DNA of 64,000 nucleotides from Arenimonas sp. (GTDB lineage Bacteria; Pseudomonadota; Alphaproteobacteria; Rhizobiales; Rhizobiaceae). The stretch is from assembly GCA_019459145.1 (NCBI GenBank), contig JAIBEK010000059.1, forward strand, positions 62,001 to 126,000. Reading direction: 5' to 3'. Position numbers and translations under genes: made by a program. Under the pieces are notes generated by a model. That model was not told where the DNA came from. It was given only the letters and a program-made list of their open reading frames with translations, and did not search any database. Positions 39,010-48,312 of this stretch are shown here, in pieces (the stretch's first letter is position 1; each line of letters begins with the position of its first letter).

Positions 39010-39823
39010 AGCAAAGCCGGTGCTGGTGTTCGACAGCGGCATCGGCGGGCTGACCGTTCTGCGCGAGGCACGCGTGCTGATGCCGGAGCGCGGCTTCATC
39101 TATGTCGCCGACGATGCCGGTTTTCCCTATGGCGGCTGGGAGGATGCCCCCCTTCGACAGCGCATCCTCGACCTGTTTACCGAACTGCTTCAAACCTATG
39201 ACCCGGAAGCGGTGATCGTCGCCTGCAACACCGCCTTCACGCTGGCCGGCACCGATCTGCGCCACGCCTTTCCCGACATGCGTTTCATCGGCACGGTGCC
39301 GGCGATCAAGCCGGCGGCCGAGCGCACCCGTTCGGGGCTCGTCTCGGTGCTTGCCACCCCCGGCACGGTGAAGCGTGCCTATACCCGCGACCTCATCCAG
39401 TCCTTTGCCGCCAAGTGCCATGTTCGGCTGGTGGGCTCGGAGAACCTGGCAAGGATGGCGGAAGCCTATATCCGCGGCGAGCCGGTGTCCGACGAGGCGG
39501 TGCTGGCGGAGATCGCGCCCTGTTTCGTCGAGAAGGACGGCGCGCGCACCGACATCGTCGTGCTCGCCTGCACCCATTATCCCTTCCTCGCCAATGTGTT
39601 TCGCCGGCTTGCTCCCTGGCCGGTCGACTGGCTTGATCCGGCCGAAGCGATCGCCCGCCAGGCGCGCCGGCTGGTGCCGCTGATCGACGGGGCGGAACAC
39701 CCGGAAGGCTTCGACTTTGCCGTCTTCACCTCGGGCAAGCCAGATTTCTCCACCCGCCGGCTGATGCAGGGTTTCGGTCTCAACATCGCGCAGTCCGCGC
39801 TGAAAACCGCTCCGTCTCCCTAA
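38990..39823 (+). CDS. murI: glutamate racemase
   Basis: A 277-aa enzyme that supplies D-glutamate for peptidoglycan. The N-terminal [12 protein letters not shown] and the catalytic cysteines in IVACNTAF (C79) and VLACTHYP (C194) are intact. It overlaps the trmJ 3' end by 20 bases. A 14-base palindrome (ATCGGCGCGCCGAT) directly follows the stop and may act as a weak terminator. Confidence 0.97.
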   Translation: MAQTGNEAKPVLVFDSGIGGLTVLREARVLMPERGFIYVADDAGFPYGGWEDAPLRQRILDLFTELLQTYDPEAVIVACNTAFTLAGTDLRHAFPDMRFIGTVPAIKPAAERTRSGLVSVLATPGTVKRAYTRDLIQSFAAKCHVRLVGSENLARMAEAYIRGEPVSDEAVLAEIAPCFVEKDGARTDIVVLACTHYPFLANVFRRLAPWPVDWLDPAEAIARQARRLVPLIDGAEHPEGFDFAVFTSGKPDFSTRRLMQGFGLNIAQSALKTAPSP

Positions 39824-39859
39824 ATCGGCGCGCCGATATTTGGAAAACGACGGGCAATC

Positions 39860-41209
39860 ATGATAGTGGTCTTGGCTGCGGCCGGGCCGGTCGTCTTTTA
39901 CAGGAGCCTCGAGCTTATTTTGTTTACGGAAATTTTGATCGTCGCCTTGCTGACCCTTCTCAATGGCGTGCTGGCCATGTCCGAGATGGCGGTCGTCTCC
40001 TCGCGCACGGCGCGCCTCAAGGTGCTGTCCGAACAGGGCAATCGCGGCGCGACGATCGCGCTGAGGCTCGCCGAGGAGCCGGGCCGCTTCCTGTCGACGG
40101 TACAGATCGGCATCACGCTGGTCGGCGTCCTGTCGGGTGCCTTCTCCGGCGCCACGCTGGGCGCACGACTGACCGGATGGCTTGCTCAGCAGGGCCTTTC
40201 AGAAAGCCTGGCCAGTGCGCTTGGCGTCGGCTCGGTGGTGATGATGATCACCTATCTGTCGCTGATCGTCGGCGAGTTGGTGCCCAAGCAGATCGCCCTT
40301 CGCAATCCGGAGGCGGTCGCCGCCAAGGTCGGCGTGCCCATGCTGCTGCTGTCGAAGGTCGCGGCGCCGCTCGTCTGGCTGCTCGACAATTCCGGCCGAC
40401 TGCTGCTCAGGCTGCTCGGCCAGAGCGGGGTGTCTTCCGGCACAGTGACCGACGAGGAAATCAAGTCCGTGCTGGCCGAAGCGCAGAGCGCCGGCGTCAT
40501 CGAGAACGAGGAATCGGCGATGATCTCGGGCGTCATGCGGCTTGCCGACCGCACCGCACGTGGCCTCATGACGCCGCGCCGCGACGTCGAGGTTCTCGAT
40601 ATCGACGACACGCTCGAGGAAATTCGCGACAAGCTGCGCAGTGCCGCGCATTCGCGCCTGCCGGTTCGCTCGGGCGATTCCGACGAGATCGTGGGCGTAC
40701 TGTTCTCCAAGCGCATCTACGATGCCATCGCACTCGGCTCCGACTTCGATATTCGCGAGCATCTGAGCGAGGTGCCGATCGTCTCCGACCTGGCCAGCGC
40801 CGTCGACATCATCCAGGCAATCCGCAGGACGCCGCTGCACATGGTGCTCGTCTATGACGAATACGGCCATTTCGAAGGGATCATCACGTCGGGTGACATT
40901 CTCGAGGCGATCACCGGCGCATTCCAGGAACATGAGAACGAGGAGCCCTCCGTCATCCGGCGCGAGGACGGCTCCTATCTGGTGGCCGGCTGGACACCGA
41001 TCGACGAGTTCGTCGAACGCATTCGCATTCCGGTCGAATCCGATCCCGACTATACGACGGTCGCCGGCTACGTGATCGCCGAGCTGAAGCGCATTCCCGA
41101 TCTCGGCGAAAGCTTCGTGGCGAATGGCTGGCGTTTCGAGGTGATCGACCTGGACGGACGGCGCATCGACAAGCTGCTGGTTTCGCCGGTTGGAGAGCCC
41201 TCGATCTGA
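39860..41209 (+). CDS. CNNM/CorC-type transporter (DUF21, CBS pair, CorC_HlyC domain)
   Basis: A 449-aa inner-membrane protein. The DUF21/CNNM membrane domain spans about 12-205, with three to four helices and TEILIVALLTLLNGVLAMSE. Two CBS domains (about 220-345) include RGLMTPRRDVEVLDID and VPIVSDLASAVDIIQAI. A C-terminal CorC_HlyC domain (about 365-445) follows. Relatives export Mg2+/Co2+ or respond to divalent cations; the older name hemolysin is misleading. The gene stands 36 bases after murI and may be in the same transcript. Confidence 0.92.
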   Translation: MIVVLAAAGPVVFYRSLELILFTEILIVALLTLLNGVLAMSEMAVVSSRTARLKVLSEQGNRGATIALRLAEEPGRFLSTVQIGITLVGVLSGAFSGATLGARLTGWLAQQGLSESLASALGVGSVVMMITYLSLIVGELVPKQIALRNPEAVAAKVGVPMLLLSKVAAPLVWLLDNSGRLLLRLLGQSGVSSGTVTDEEIKSVLAEAQSAGVIENEESAMISGVMRLADRTARGLMTPRRDVEVLDIDDTLEEIRDKLRSAAHSRLPVRSGDSDEIVGVLFSKRIYDAIALGSDFDIREHLSEVPIVSDLASAVDIIQAIRRTPLHMVLVYDEYGHFEGIITSGDILEAITGAFQEHENEEPSVIRREDGSYLVAGWTPIDEFVERIRIPVESDPDYTTVAGYVIAELKRIPDLGESFVANGWRFEVIDLDGRRIDKLLVSPVGEPSI

Positions 41210-41347
41210 GGGGCTCAATCCGGCAGACTCCCAATCCCCTGTGGGTTAACGATTTCGGGGCGCGAAAAACCGCAGCGTCTTTGTTAGGAAAGCCTTTGGT
41301 CCGCCGTGGCGGACTGTTTTCATTCTCCACACGAGAGAGGATCGCAC

Positions 41348-42868
41348 GTGCAGGTCGGGATCGATATGGGAACGGTGTCGGGCGGGGAGCCGGCCAAGCT
41401 CGATATCGAGGAGCTTCTGGCCACGCGTCTGCTCGTGCAGGGCAATTCCGGTTCCGGCAAGTCGCATCTGCTGCGGCGCCTGCTCGAGCAGTCGGCGCAA
41501 TGGGTGCAGCAGGTTATTATCGACCCTGAGGGCGACTTCGTCACGCTGTCGGAGCGGTTCGGCCATGTCGTGGTCGACGGCGAGCGCACGGAAGCCGAAC
41601 TTGCCGGCATCGCCAACCGTATCCGCCAGCACCGCGTCTCCTGCGTTCTGACGCTGGAGGGCCTCGACATCGAGCAGCAGATGCGCGCCGCCGCCGCCTT
41701 CCTCAACGGCATGTTCGATGCCGAGCGCGAATACTGGTTTCCTGTGCTGGTGGTGGTCGACGAGGCGCAGATGTTTGCGCCGTCGGTCGGCGGTGACGTG
41801 TCGGAAGACGCCCGCAAGATGTCGCTCGGCGCGATGACCAACCTGATGTGCCGCGGCCGAAAGCGCGGGCTTGCCGGCGTCATCGCCACGCAGCGCCTCG
41901 CCAAGCTCGCCAAGAACGTGGCGGCGGAAGCCTCGAACTTCCTGATGGGGCGCACTTTTCTCGATATCGACATGGCGCGCGCCGCCGACCTTTTGGGCAT
42001 GGACCGGCGCCAGGCGGAAATGTTTCGCGACCTGAAGCGCGGCAATTTCGTCGCGCTTGGGCCGGCCTTGTCGCGTCGGCCGCTGCCGATCGTCATCGGC
42101 ACGGTGGAGACCTCGGCCCGTTCGTCGAGCCCGAAGCTGATGCCACTGCCGGATGCGCCGCAGGACGTCGAGGACCTGATCTTCACGCCGGACCCGGAAG
42201 AGTTCGCCCGGCCGATCGTCCGGCGCGCGCCGCCGGCGCCGCGCCCGACCACCGACATCCTGGCCGAATTGTCGAAGGCCGCCCCGGCCGCGAGCGTTCC
42301 TGCCAGCACCGGCGAAGGCCGGCCGTCGGCGCCGGAAATGTCATCGGAGGAGCGCGAGGCGCGGCTCGCCCATGTGCTCGCCGAAATCCTTGCCGATCCG
42401 CAGGCCGCCTATCGGACCGATTCGGTCCTCTATCAGGAGTTTCTGGTGCGGGTCCGCATGCGGCGCGTCTCCGGCCCACCGATGGCCATGGGAGAATTCC
42501 GCCGCCGCGTGGCGATCGCCCGTTCCGGCGTCGACGAGGAGACTGCGGCGAGCGAAGGCTGGGCCATGGCGCTCGAACTGTCGCAGCGCGTCTCGGACGA
42601 TCTGCAGGGCGTGTTCCTGCTGATGGCGCGCGCGGCGCTCCGGGCAGAGGCTTGCCCGTCCGACCAGCGAATCGCCAAAGCTTACGGCACGCATTCTGCC
42701 CGCCGCGCCCGCCGTCTGCTCGGCTATTTCGAGGAACACAATCTCATTGTCGTCCATACCGATTTTTCCGGCAAGCGCATCGTCGCTTTCCCGGATCTCC
42801 AGGTGGAGACGGCGCCCGGCGATCCCAACGCCACGGATGATTGCGACGTGCCTTCCGCCGCCGAATGA
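41348..42868 (+). CDS. HerA-like ATP-binding protein
   Basis: 506 aa from GTG 41348, which has GAGAGG 7 bases upstream; the longer in-frame reading adds 14 residues without support. Walker A is GNSGSGKS (32-39) and Walker B is VLVVVDEAQMF (133-143), followed by a sensor stretch GVIATQRLAKL. This is the FtsK/HerA fold of DNA- or protein-translocating hexameric ATPases. The C-terminal 200 residues appear helical with a winged-helix-like end (ARRARRLLGYFEEHNLI). No NurA nuclease partner is nearby. Role unknown. Confidence 0.85.
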   Translation: MQVGIDMGTVSGGEPAKLDIEELLATRLLVQGNSGSGKSHLLRRLLEQSAQWVQQVIIDPEGDFVTLSERFGHVVVDGERTEAELAGIANRIRQHRVSCVLTLEGLDIEQQMRAAAAFLNGMFDAEREYWFPVLVVVDEAQMFAPSVGGDVSEDARKMSLGAMTNLMCRGRKRGLAGVIATQRLAKLAKNVAAEASNFLMGRTFLDIDMARAADLLGMDRRQAEMFRDLKRGNFVALGPALSRRPLPIVIGTVETSARSSSPKLMPLPDAPQDVEDLIFTPDPEEFARPIVRRAPPAPRPTTDILAELSKAAPAASVPASTGEGRPSAPEMSSEEREARLAHVLAEILADPQAAYRTDSVLYQEFLVRVRMRRVSGPPMAMGEFRRRVAIARSGVDEETAASEGWAMALELSQRVSDDLQGVFLLMARAALRAEACPSDQRIAKAYGTHSARRARRLLGYFEEHNLIVVHTDFSGKRIVAFPDLQVETAPGDPNATDDCDVPSAAE

Positions 42869-42877
42869 GCGGAGAGG

Positions 42878-43330
42878 CTATTCGATCAGCGCCAGCGTGC
42901 GCCGATCCGGTTCTCCGTCGAAGTATTTTGCCAACATCGCCTCAAACAGGCTTGGATCATCAGCCGCGCGCAAGAACAGGGTGAGCGAGGAGCGCAGCTT
43001 CAGCACGTCCGGATGGCCGAAGATTTGTTCCGCTGTCCGGCCGTCGTGTGCGAGCAGGACCTCGCAGCATTCGCGAAGCCTCTTTCCGAGGGTCGGATGA
43101 TCGAGATAGGCGCGAGCTTCATCGATCGAGGTGATGGCGTAGCGGACCGCCGTCGGACTGCCGCCAAGGCCGGCGATCTGCGGGAAGACGAACCACATCC
43201 AGTGGCTGGCCTTGCGTCCACGTCGCAGCTCGGCAAGCACGTGCGAATAGACGGGCGCCTGGGCTTGGACGAAGCGTTCGAGGTCATACGGATCGCCATT
43301 TCTGGCGTCATCGGTGACGGTGTCGGTCAT
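42878..43330 (-). CDS. DUF1810 family protein
   Basis: 150 aa from ATG 43330. It has the characteristic DUF1810 sequence DLERFVQAQAPVYSHVLAEL, WMWFVFPQIAGLG and RYAITSIDEARAYLDHP. The family is small, soluble and structurally related to NADAR-like folds; the biochemical role is not established. It is convergent with the HerA-like gene (9-base gap). An in-frame ATG 14 codons upstream exists. Confidence 0.9.
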   Translation of the reverse strand: MTDTVTDDARNGDPYDLERFVQAQAPVYSHVLAELRRGRKASHWMWFVFPQIAGLGGSPTAVRYAITSIDEARAYLDHPTLGKRLRECCEVLLAHDGRTAEQIFGHPDVLKLRSSLTLFLRAADDPSLFEAMLAKYFDGEPDRRTLALIE

Positions 43331-43448
43331 CGGTCCATCCGCCTGCTGGGTGTTCGGGGTTCGCCGCATCATATCTGCTCCGGCTGCGCCCGTGAATGCG
43401 GCGTGGCGTGATCGCTAGGACTTGCTCGGCTGGGTTCAGGGAGGAAGC

Positions 43449-43469
43449 GGGGCGGCCAGAGGCCGCCCC
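43449..43469 (-). terminator. hairpin downstream of terC
   Basis: GGGGCGGCC and GGCCGCCCC form a perfect 9-base stem with a 3-base loop, 7 bases past the terC stop. The leftward tail is only moderately T-rich, so termination strength is uncertain. Confidence 0.55.
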
Positions 43470-43476
43470 TTCATTC

Positions 43477-44472
43477 CTATTCTTGCGTCACTTGCTTGGC
43501 GACAGTCTTCTGCGCATTACGGGTCGCCCAGAGCGAGCCGACAATGCCGCTTGCCAGGATGGCGATCGTCACGCCGAGCGATACGGCCGGCGGGATCTTG
43601 GCGAGCCCCAGCATGTCGGCGACGAAGATCTTCGAACCGATGAAGATCAGCACCAGCGCCAGCGCATATTTCAGATAGGCGAAGCGATGGATCAGCGCCG
43701 ACAGGGCGAAGTAGAGGGCGCGAAGCCCGAGGATGGCGAAGATGTTCGAGGTGTAGACGATGAAGGGGTCGGTGGTGATGGCGAAGATCGCCGGGATCGA
43801 ATCGACGGCGAAGATCACGTCCGCCAGTTCCACCATGACCAGTGCCAGAAACAGCGGCGTGACGAAGGTCCGCAGCTTGCCGCTCTTGTCGGCCTCGCGC
43901 ACGAAGAAACGCTCCTCGCGCAAGGTATCGGTCACCGGCAAGTGCCGGCGCAGATATTTCAGCACCGGATTGGCGGCCACGTCATAGTCGTGATCAGCGG
44001 TCAGCAGCATCTTCACCCCGGTGAAGACCAGGAAGGCGGCGAAGAAATAGAGCACCCAGTGATAGTTCTCGACGATCGAGGCGCCGGCGGCGATCATTAC
44101 GCCGCGCAGGACGATGACGCCGAGGATGCCCCACAGCAGCACGCGATGCTGGTATTGGCGGGGAATGGAGAAATAGCCGAAGATCATGGCGATGACGAAG
44201 ATATTGTCCATCGCCAGGCTCTTTTCGACGACGAAGCCGGTCAGATATTCGAGACCGGCCTGCTGACCGCTCTGGAACCAGACCCAGCCGCCGAAGGCGA
44301 GGCCGAGGGACATGTAGAAGGCCGAGAGCATGAAGCTCTCGCGAATGCCGATCTCGCGGCTTTCCTTGTGCAGAATGCCGAGGTCGAGGGCGAGCAGGGC
44401 AATGACGATCGTGATAAAGGTGAGCCACATCCAGGCGGGGGTGCCCAGAAAATCAAACCAAAGAAAATCCAT
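43477..44472 (-). CDS. TerC/Alx-family integral membrane protein
   Basis: 331 aa with about nine hydrophobic helices. The two TerC signatures with acidic residues in the membrane are present: VVEKSLAMDNIFVIAMIFGY (about 80-100) and VMVELADVIFAVDSIPAIF (about 205-223). The family is linked to Mn2+ export or metal loading of secreted enzymes and to tellurite resistance. The 336-base gap upstream to rpsD contains the promoters of both divergent genes; I see no yybP-ykoY riboswitch in it. Confidence 0.95.
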   Translation of the reverse strand: MDFLWFDFLGTPAWMWLTFITIVIALLALDLGILHKESREIGIRESFMLSAFYMSLGLAFGGWVWFQSGQQAGLEYLTGFVVEKSLAMDNIFVIAMIFGYFSIPRQYQHRVLLWGILGVIVLRGVMIAAGASIVENYHWVLYFFAAFLVFTGVKMLLTADHDYDVAANPVLKYLRRHLPVTDTLREERFFVREADKSGKLRTFVTPLFLALVMVELADVIFAVDSIPAIFAITTDPFIVYTSNIFAILGLRALYFALSALIHRFAYLKYALALVLIFIGSKIFVADMLGLAKIPPAVSLGVTIAILASGIVGSLWATRNAQKTVAKQVTQE

Positions 44473-44642
44473 CGAGGGTTTCCTTTGCCGGAACGGTTGG
44501 GGATCGCAGCTCCGACATCACGGGAATCCGGCACTCGCGTCAGAGGGGCCCGGTGCTGCGTCTGCCAGAAATGGTCTCTCTCTCATTTAGTTCAAGCGCA
44601 AGCCGTTGACTTTCGTGTGATCCACCGCTAATGACCCCACCA

Positions 44643-44667
44643 ACGCCGGGCCGTAAAGCCCGGTGTT
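44643..44667 (+). promoter_or_regulatory. GC-rich hairpin ahead of rpsD promoter
   Basis: ACGCCGGGC and GCCCGGTGT pair with one mismatch around CGTAAA, followed by TTCTTT. It resembles an intrinsic terminator on the + strand but has no upstream + gene, and it lies just before the rpsD -35 element. It may insulate rpsD from antisense or upstream transcription. Confidence 0.35.
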
Positions 44668-44670
44668 TCT

Positions 44671-44699
44671 TTGACATGTCCCGTGGTGTTCTCCATACG
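44671..44699 (+). promoter_or_regulatory. rpsD promoter candidate
   Basis: TTGACA (44671-44676) is a perfect -35 element. Seventeen bases later CATACG stands at -10 as a weaker match. It gives a leader of about 100 bases before the rpsD ATG, in which AAAGGA is the ribosome site. In E. coli S4 autoregulates through a leader, but no equivalent pseudoknot can be judged here. Confidence 0.5.
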
Positions 44700-44808
44700 C
44701 TTTATGTGAGAAACCTGTCAGAGCTTCCAAAACGAAGTTCAGAGGAGGGCGTGTTTCCTTGATCCAGTCTGGCAACAGGCTGGTGTAACCTGTTGTAAAG
44801 GAAATGCG

Positions 44809-45426
44809 ATGAGCAAGCGCGCTGCATCCAAGTACAAAATCGATCGCCGCATGGGCGAAAACATCTGGGGCCGTCCGAAGTCGCCGGTCAACCGTCGCGA
44901 ATACGGCCCCGGCCAGCACGGCCAGCGCCGCAAGGGCAAGCTTTCCGACTTCGGTGTGCAGCTGCGCGCCAAGCAGAAGCTGAAGGGCTACTACGGCGAC
45001 CTGCGCGAAAAGCAGTTCCGCGCCACCTACGACGAAGCCAACCGCCGCAAGGGTGACACCTCGGAGAACCTGATCGGTCTGCTCGAATCGCGTCTCGACG
45101 CGATCGTCTACCGCGCCAAGTTCGTACCGACGGTCTTTGCTGCCCGTCAGTTCGTCAACCACGGCCACGTCACCGTCAATGGCGTCAAGGTCAACATCGG
45201 CTCGTACCGCTGCAAGGCCGGCGACGTGATCGAAGTTCGCCAGAAGTCGAAGCAGCTGGTCACCGTTCTCGAATCGGTCCAGCTCGCCGAGCGTGACGTT
45301 CCGGACTATATCGAAGTTGACCACAACAAGATGGTTGCCACCTTCGTTCGCGTTCCGGGCCTGTCCGACGTTCCCTACGCTGTCGTCATGGAACCGCAGC
45401 TGGTCGTCGAATTCTACTCGCGCTGA
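44809..45426 (+). CDS. rpsD: 30S ribosomal protein S4
   Basis: A 205-aa primary 16S rRNA-binding protein that nucleates 30S assembly. It starts [20 protein letters not shown] and contains [20 protein letters not shown] and the S4 RNA-binding domain (about 95-155: [20 protein letters not shown]). There are no zinc Cys at the N-terminus, so it is the zinc-free type. As usual in rhizobia it stands alone, outside the alpha operon. Confidence 0.99.
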   Translation: MSKRAASKYKIDRRMGENIWGRPKSPVNRREYGPGQHGQRRKGKLSDFGVQLRAKQKLKGYYGDLREKQFRATYDEANRRKGDTSENLIGLLESRLDAIVYRAKFVPTVFAARQFVNHGHVTVNGVKVNIGSYRCKAGDVIEVRQKSKQLVTVLESVQLAERDVPDYIEVDHNKMVATFVRVPGLSDVPYAVVMEPQLVVEFYSR

Positions 45427-45448
45427 TCGCTTAGCGACCGGATTGTTG

Positions 45449-45475
45449 AAAGCCGCCTTTCGGGGCGGCTTTTTC
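45449..45475 (+). terminator. rpsD intrinsic terminator
   Basis: AAAGCCGCC and GGCGGCTTT form a perfect 9-base stem with a 6-base loop, continuing into TTTTT. It lies 22 bases after the rpsD stop. Confidence 0.93.
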
Positions 45476-45539
45476 TATTTGCGCTGCAATATTTTGCGGC
45501 GAATATGGTCCAGCCGGACTGGGCTGTGAAAGGACGCAA

Positions 45540-46466
45540 ATGGACCTTCAGGCAATCATCGACGATATCGCAATGTCGCTCGCCGAGCGGCGCGGCGAGG
45601 GCAAGGTCGCCGATTACATTCCTGAGCTTGCCAAGGTCGACCCCAGTCAGTTCGGCATTGCCGTGACCATGGTCGACGGTCGGATTCTCACCGCTGGCGA
45701 TGCGGCGACGCCGTTTTCGATCCAGAGTGTCTCCAAGGTGTTCATGCTGACGCTGGCGCTCGGCAAGGCGGGCGAGGGGATCTGGAAACGCGTCGGCCGC
45801 GAGCCCTCCGGTTCCGCCTTCAATTCCATCGTGCAGCTCGAGCAGGAGCACGGCATCCCGCGCAATCCCTTCATCAATGCCGGCGCGATCGTCGTGTGCG
45901 ACATGGTGCTGGCCGGCCACAAGCCGAGGGAGGCGATCGGCGAGGTGCTGCGCTTCATCCGCTATCTCGCCGACGACGAGACGATCAGCATCGACAGCGC
46001 GGTCGCAAGGTCGGAAACCCAAACAGGCTTCCGCAATCATGCGCTGGCCAACTTCATGCGCTCCTTCGGAAACCTGCATCACGAGGTCGACCATGTGCTC
46101 GGCGTCTATTTCCACCAGTGCGCCATCGCCATGACCTGCCGCCAGCTTTCGCGCGCCGGGCTCTTCCTCGCCGCCCACGGCCATGATCCGATCAGCGGCT
46201 ATTCGGTCGTCTCGCCCAAGCGGGCGCGGCGCATCAATGCGCTGATGCTGACCTGCGGCCATTACGACGGATCGGGCGACTTCGCTTTCCATGTCGGCCT
46301 GCCGGGCAAGAGCGGCGTCGGCGGCGGCATTCTGGCGATCGCGCCGGGCAAGGCCTCGATCGCCGTCTGGTCGCCGGGCCTCAACAAGGTCGGCAATTCG
46401 GCGCTCGGCTCGGTCGCGCTCGAAATGCTGGCGGCGCGCACCGGCTGGTCGGTATTCGGGACTTGA
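45540..46466 (+). CDS. glsA: glutaminase
   Basis: A 308-aa beta-lactamase-fold enzyme hydrolysing glutamine to glutamate and ammonia. The catalytic SxxK is in [10 protein letters not shown] (about residues 60-69). [10 protein letters not shown], the [11 protein letters not shown] region and [13 protein letters not shown] near the C-terminus match the family. The length matches E. coli GlsA. ATG 45540 follows rpsD by 113 bases with a terminator between. Confidence 0.96.
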   Translation: MDLQAIIDDIAMSLAERRGEGKVADYIPELAKVDPSQFGIAVTMVDGRILTAGDAATPFSIQSVSKVFMLTLALGKAGEGIWKRVGREPSGSAFNSIVQLEQEHGIPRNPFINAGAIVVCDMVLAGHKPREAIGEVLRFIRYLADDETISIDSAVARSETQTGFRNHALANFMRSFGNLHHEVDHVLGVYFHQCAIAMTCRQLSRAGLFLAAHGHDPISGYSVVSPKRARRINALMLTCGHYDGSGDFAFHVGLPGKSGVGGGILAIAPGKASIAVWSPGLNKVGNSALGSVALEMLAARTGWSVFGT

Positions 46467-46529
46467 TCTTGCCGCACCAACCGGGCATTGGCAGGGCGCG
46501 CGCTCGAAGCGCCCGTGGAGCCTGAACCC

Positions 46530-47414
46530 ATGACCCTGTTTTCCGTCGATCCCGCCGTCGATCCGTCCGCTGACGACGAGGAATTTGCCGTCGACGTGGC
46601 CGGCGTGCATCCGGTCTTCGCCCATGCGCCGCAGTCGGTCGGCTTCAACAAGCTGCGCAAGCGGCTGATCCGGCAGGTGCGCCAGGCGATCGCCGATTTC
46701 GACATGCTGAAGGGCCAGAAGCGTTGGCTCGTCGGCCTGTCGGGCGGCAAGGACTCTTACGGCCTGCTCGCCATCCTGCTCGACCTGCAATGGCGCGGCC
46801 TCCTGCCGGTTGAACTCGTTGCCTGCAATCTCGACCAGGGCCAGCCGAATTTTCCCAAGCACGTGTTGCCGGACTATCTCGCCTCGATCGGCGTCAAGCA
46901 TCGCATCGAATATCGTGACACCTATTCGGTGGTGAAGGAGAAGATGCCGACCGGCGGCACCTATTGTTCGCTCTGCTCACGCCTGCGCCGGGGCAATCTT
47001 TACCGGGTGGCGCGCGAGGAAGGTTGCGATGCCCTGGTGCTCGGACATCACCGCGAGGACATTCTCGAAACCTTCTTCATGAACTTCTTCCACGGCGGGC
47101 GGCTCTCGGCCATGCCGGCCAAGCTGTTGAACGACGACGGCGACCTGATGCTGCTGCGCCCGCTTGCCTATGCGGCCGAGGACGATCTGGCCCGCTTTGC
47201 CGCCGCCATGGAATTCCCCATCATCCCCTGCGATCTCTGCGGCTCGCAGGACGGACTGCAGCGCAATGCGATGAAGGAGATGCTGGCCGGCATCGAAGCG
47301 AAGATGCCGGGCCGCAAGGATACCATGTTGCGGGCGCTCGGCCATGTCGATGCCTCGCATCTGCTCGATCCAAGACTCTTCGACTTTTCCTCCCTTGTGA
47401 CAAAGGACGCCTGA
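46530..47414 (+). CDS. ttcA: tRNA 2-thiocytidine(32) synthetase TtcA
   Basis: A 294-aa ATP-pyrophosphatase that thiolates C32 of certain tRNAs using an Fe-S cluster. The PP-loop is SGGKDS (71-76). Cluster cysteine pairs are CSLC (C146, C149) and CDLC (C234, C237), the CxxC...CxxC pattern of the TtcA class. Start ATG 46530 has GGAG upstream; an in-frame start 14 codons earlier is less likely. The next gene starts 2 bases after its stop. Confidence 0.95.
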   Translation: MTLFSVDPAVDPSADDEEFAVDVAGVHPVFAHAPQSVGFNKLRKRLIRQVRQAIADFDMLKGQKRWLVGLSGGKDSYGLLAILLDLQWRGLLPVELVACNLDQGQPNFPKHVLPDYLASIGVKHRIEYRDTYSVVKEKMPTGGTYCSLCSRLRRGNLYRVAREEGCDALVLGHHREDILETFFMNFFHGGRLSAMPAKLLNDDGDLMLLRPLAYAAEDDLARFAAAMEFPIIPCDLCGSQDGLQRNAMKEMLAGIEAKMPGRKDTMLRALGHVDASHLLDPRLFDFSSLVTKDA

Positions 47415-47416
47415 CC

Positions 47417-48238
47417 ATGGCTGAACTCGACATCGCGGCGCTCGCCAATGCTCTACAGGAGGCGGCGGCGATCGAAATCCTGCCGCGCTTCCGCAAGCTC
47501 GGCGACGGTGACGTGCGGATGAAGACCGAGGCGATCGACCTCGTCACCGAGGCGGACGAGGCTGCGGAGGAACTGATCCGTCAGCGCGTGATGGAAGTCA
47601 TGCCCGACGCCGTGTTCATCGGCGAGGAGGCGGTCGCTTCCGACCCGGCGCTGCTCGACAGGATCGCCGACGCCGATCTTGCCGTCATCGTCGATCCGAT
47701 CGACGGGACGTTCAACTACGCCGCAGGCCTGCCGCTGTTCGGCGTGATGCTGAGCGTGGTGTCCAAGGGCGAAACGGTCGCGGGCATCATCTACGATCCG
47801 ATGGGCAATGACTGGCTTATCGCCGAAAAGGGCTCGGGCGCCTGGATGTGCGGTGCGGACGGGTCGCAGGTTCAGATGGCGGTCGCGCCGCCCGTGCCCC
47901 TCGACCAGATGGTCGGTATTGCGGCGCTGACCTACATGGAGACCGCCGCCAAGCGGCAGATCCTGGCCAATCTCGCCGAGGTCAGGCTGTTCACCAGCTA
48001 TCGTTGCTCGGCGCATGAGTATCGCACCTTTGCCGCCGGGCACCTGCATTTCCTGATGTACAAGAAGCTGATGCCCTGGGATCACCTGGCCGGCACGCTG
48101 ATCTCGCAGGAAGCCGGGGCCCATGTCGCCCGCCTCGACGGCTCGCCCTACCTGCCGCACAATTTCGAAGGCGGTCTCTTGCTCGCGCCGGACCGCGACA
48201 GCTGGCAGGAACTGCGCCAGAAGGTCTTCACCGTTTGA
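47417..48238 (+). CDS. inositol monophosphatase family protein
   Basis: A 273-aa Mg2+-dependent phosphatase of the IMPase/SuhB/CysQ superfamily. The metal-binding Glu lies in FIGEEAV, followed by DPIDGTFNY (about 95-103), and the third metal Asp is in MPWDHLAGTLISQEAGA (about 215-231). Substrates in this family range from inositol phosphate to histidinol phosphate and 3'-phosphoadenosine phosphate. It is co-transcribed with ttcA (2-base spacing). Confidence 0.92.
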   Translation: MAELDIAALANALQEAAAIEILPRFRKLGDGDVRMKTEAIDLVTEADEAAEELIRQRVMEVMPDAVFIGEEAVASDPALLDRIADADLAVIVDPIDGTFNYAAGLPLFGVMLSVVSKGETVAGIIYDPMGNDWLIAEKGSGAWMCGADGSQVQMAVAPPVPLDQMVGIAALTYMETAAKRQILANLAEVRLFTSYRCSAHEYRTFAAGHLHFLMYKKLMPWDHLAGTLISQEAGAHVARLDGSPYLPHNFEGGLLLAPDRDSWQELRQKVFTV

Positions 48239-48257
48239 GACGATGAACCGGTATGTG

Positions 48258-48290
48258 AAAAAAACCGCGCGGCCTGAACCGCGCGGGTTT
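48258..48290. terminator. terminator between IMPase gene and convergent chemoreceptor gene
   Basis: CCGCGCGG on both sides of a 6-base loop forms a perfect stem. On the minus strand it is followed by seven T (A-run 48258-48264), and on the + strand by GTTT. It mainly serves the leftward chemoreceptor gene but may stop both. Confidence 0.85.
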
Positions 48291-48312
48291 GCTGTCTTGC
48301 CGATCGAGACGA

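Noticed and set aside
43396..44631. 411-codon + strand frame opposite terC
   Set aside because: Asp/Glu/Gly/Gln-rich low-complexity translation; the TerC frame has clear membrane signatures.
44473..44640. yybP-ykoY manganese riboswitch ahead of terC
   Set aside because: TerC/Alx genes often carry one, but I could not find its conserved core in the leader on the minus strand.
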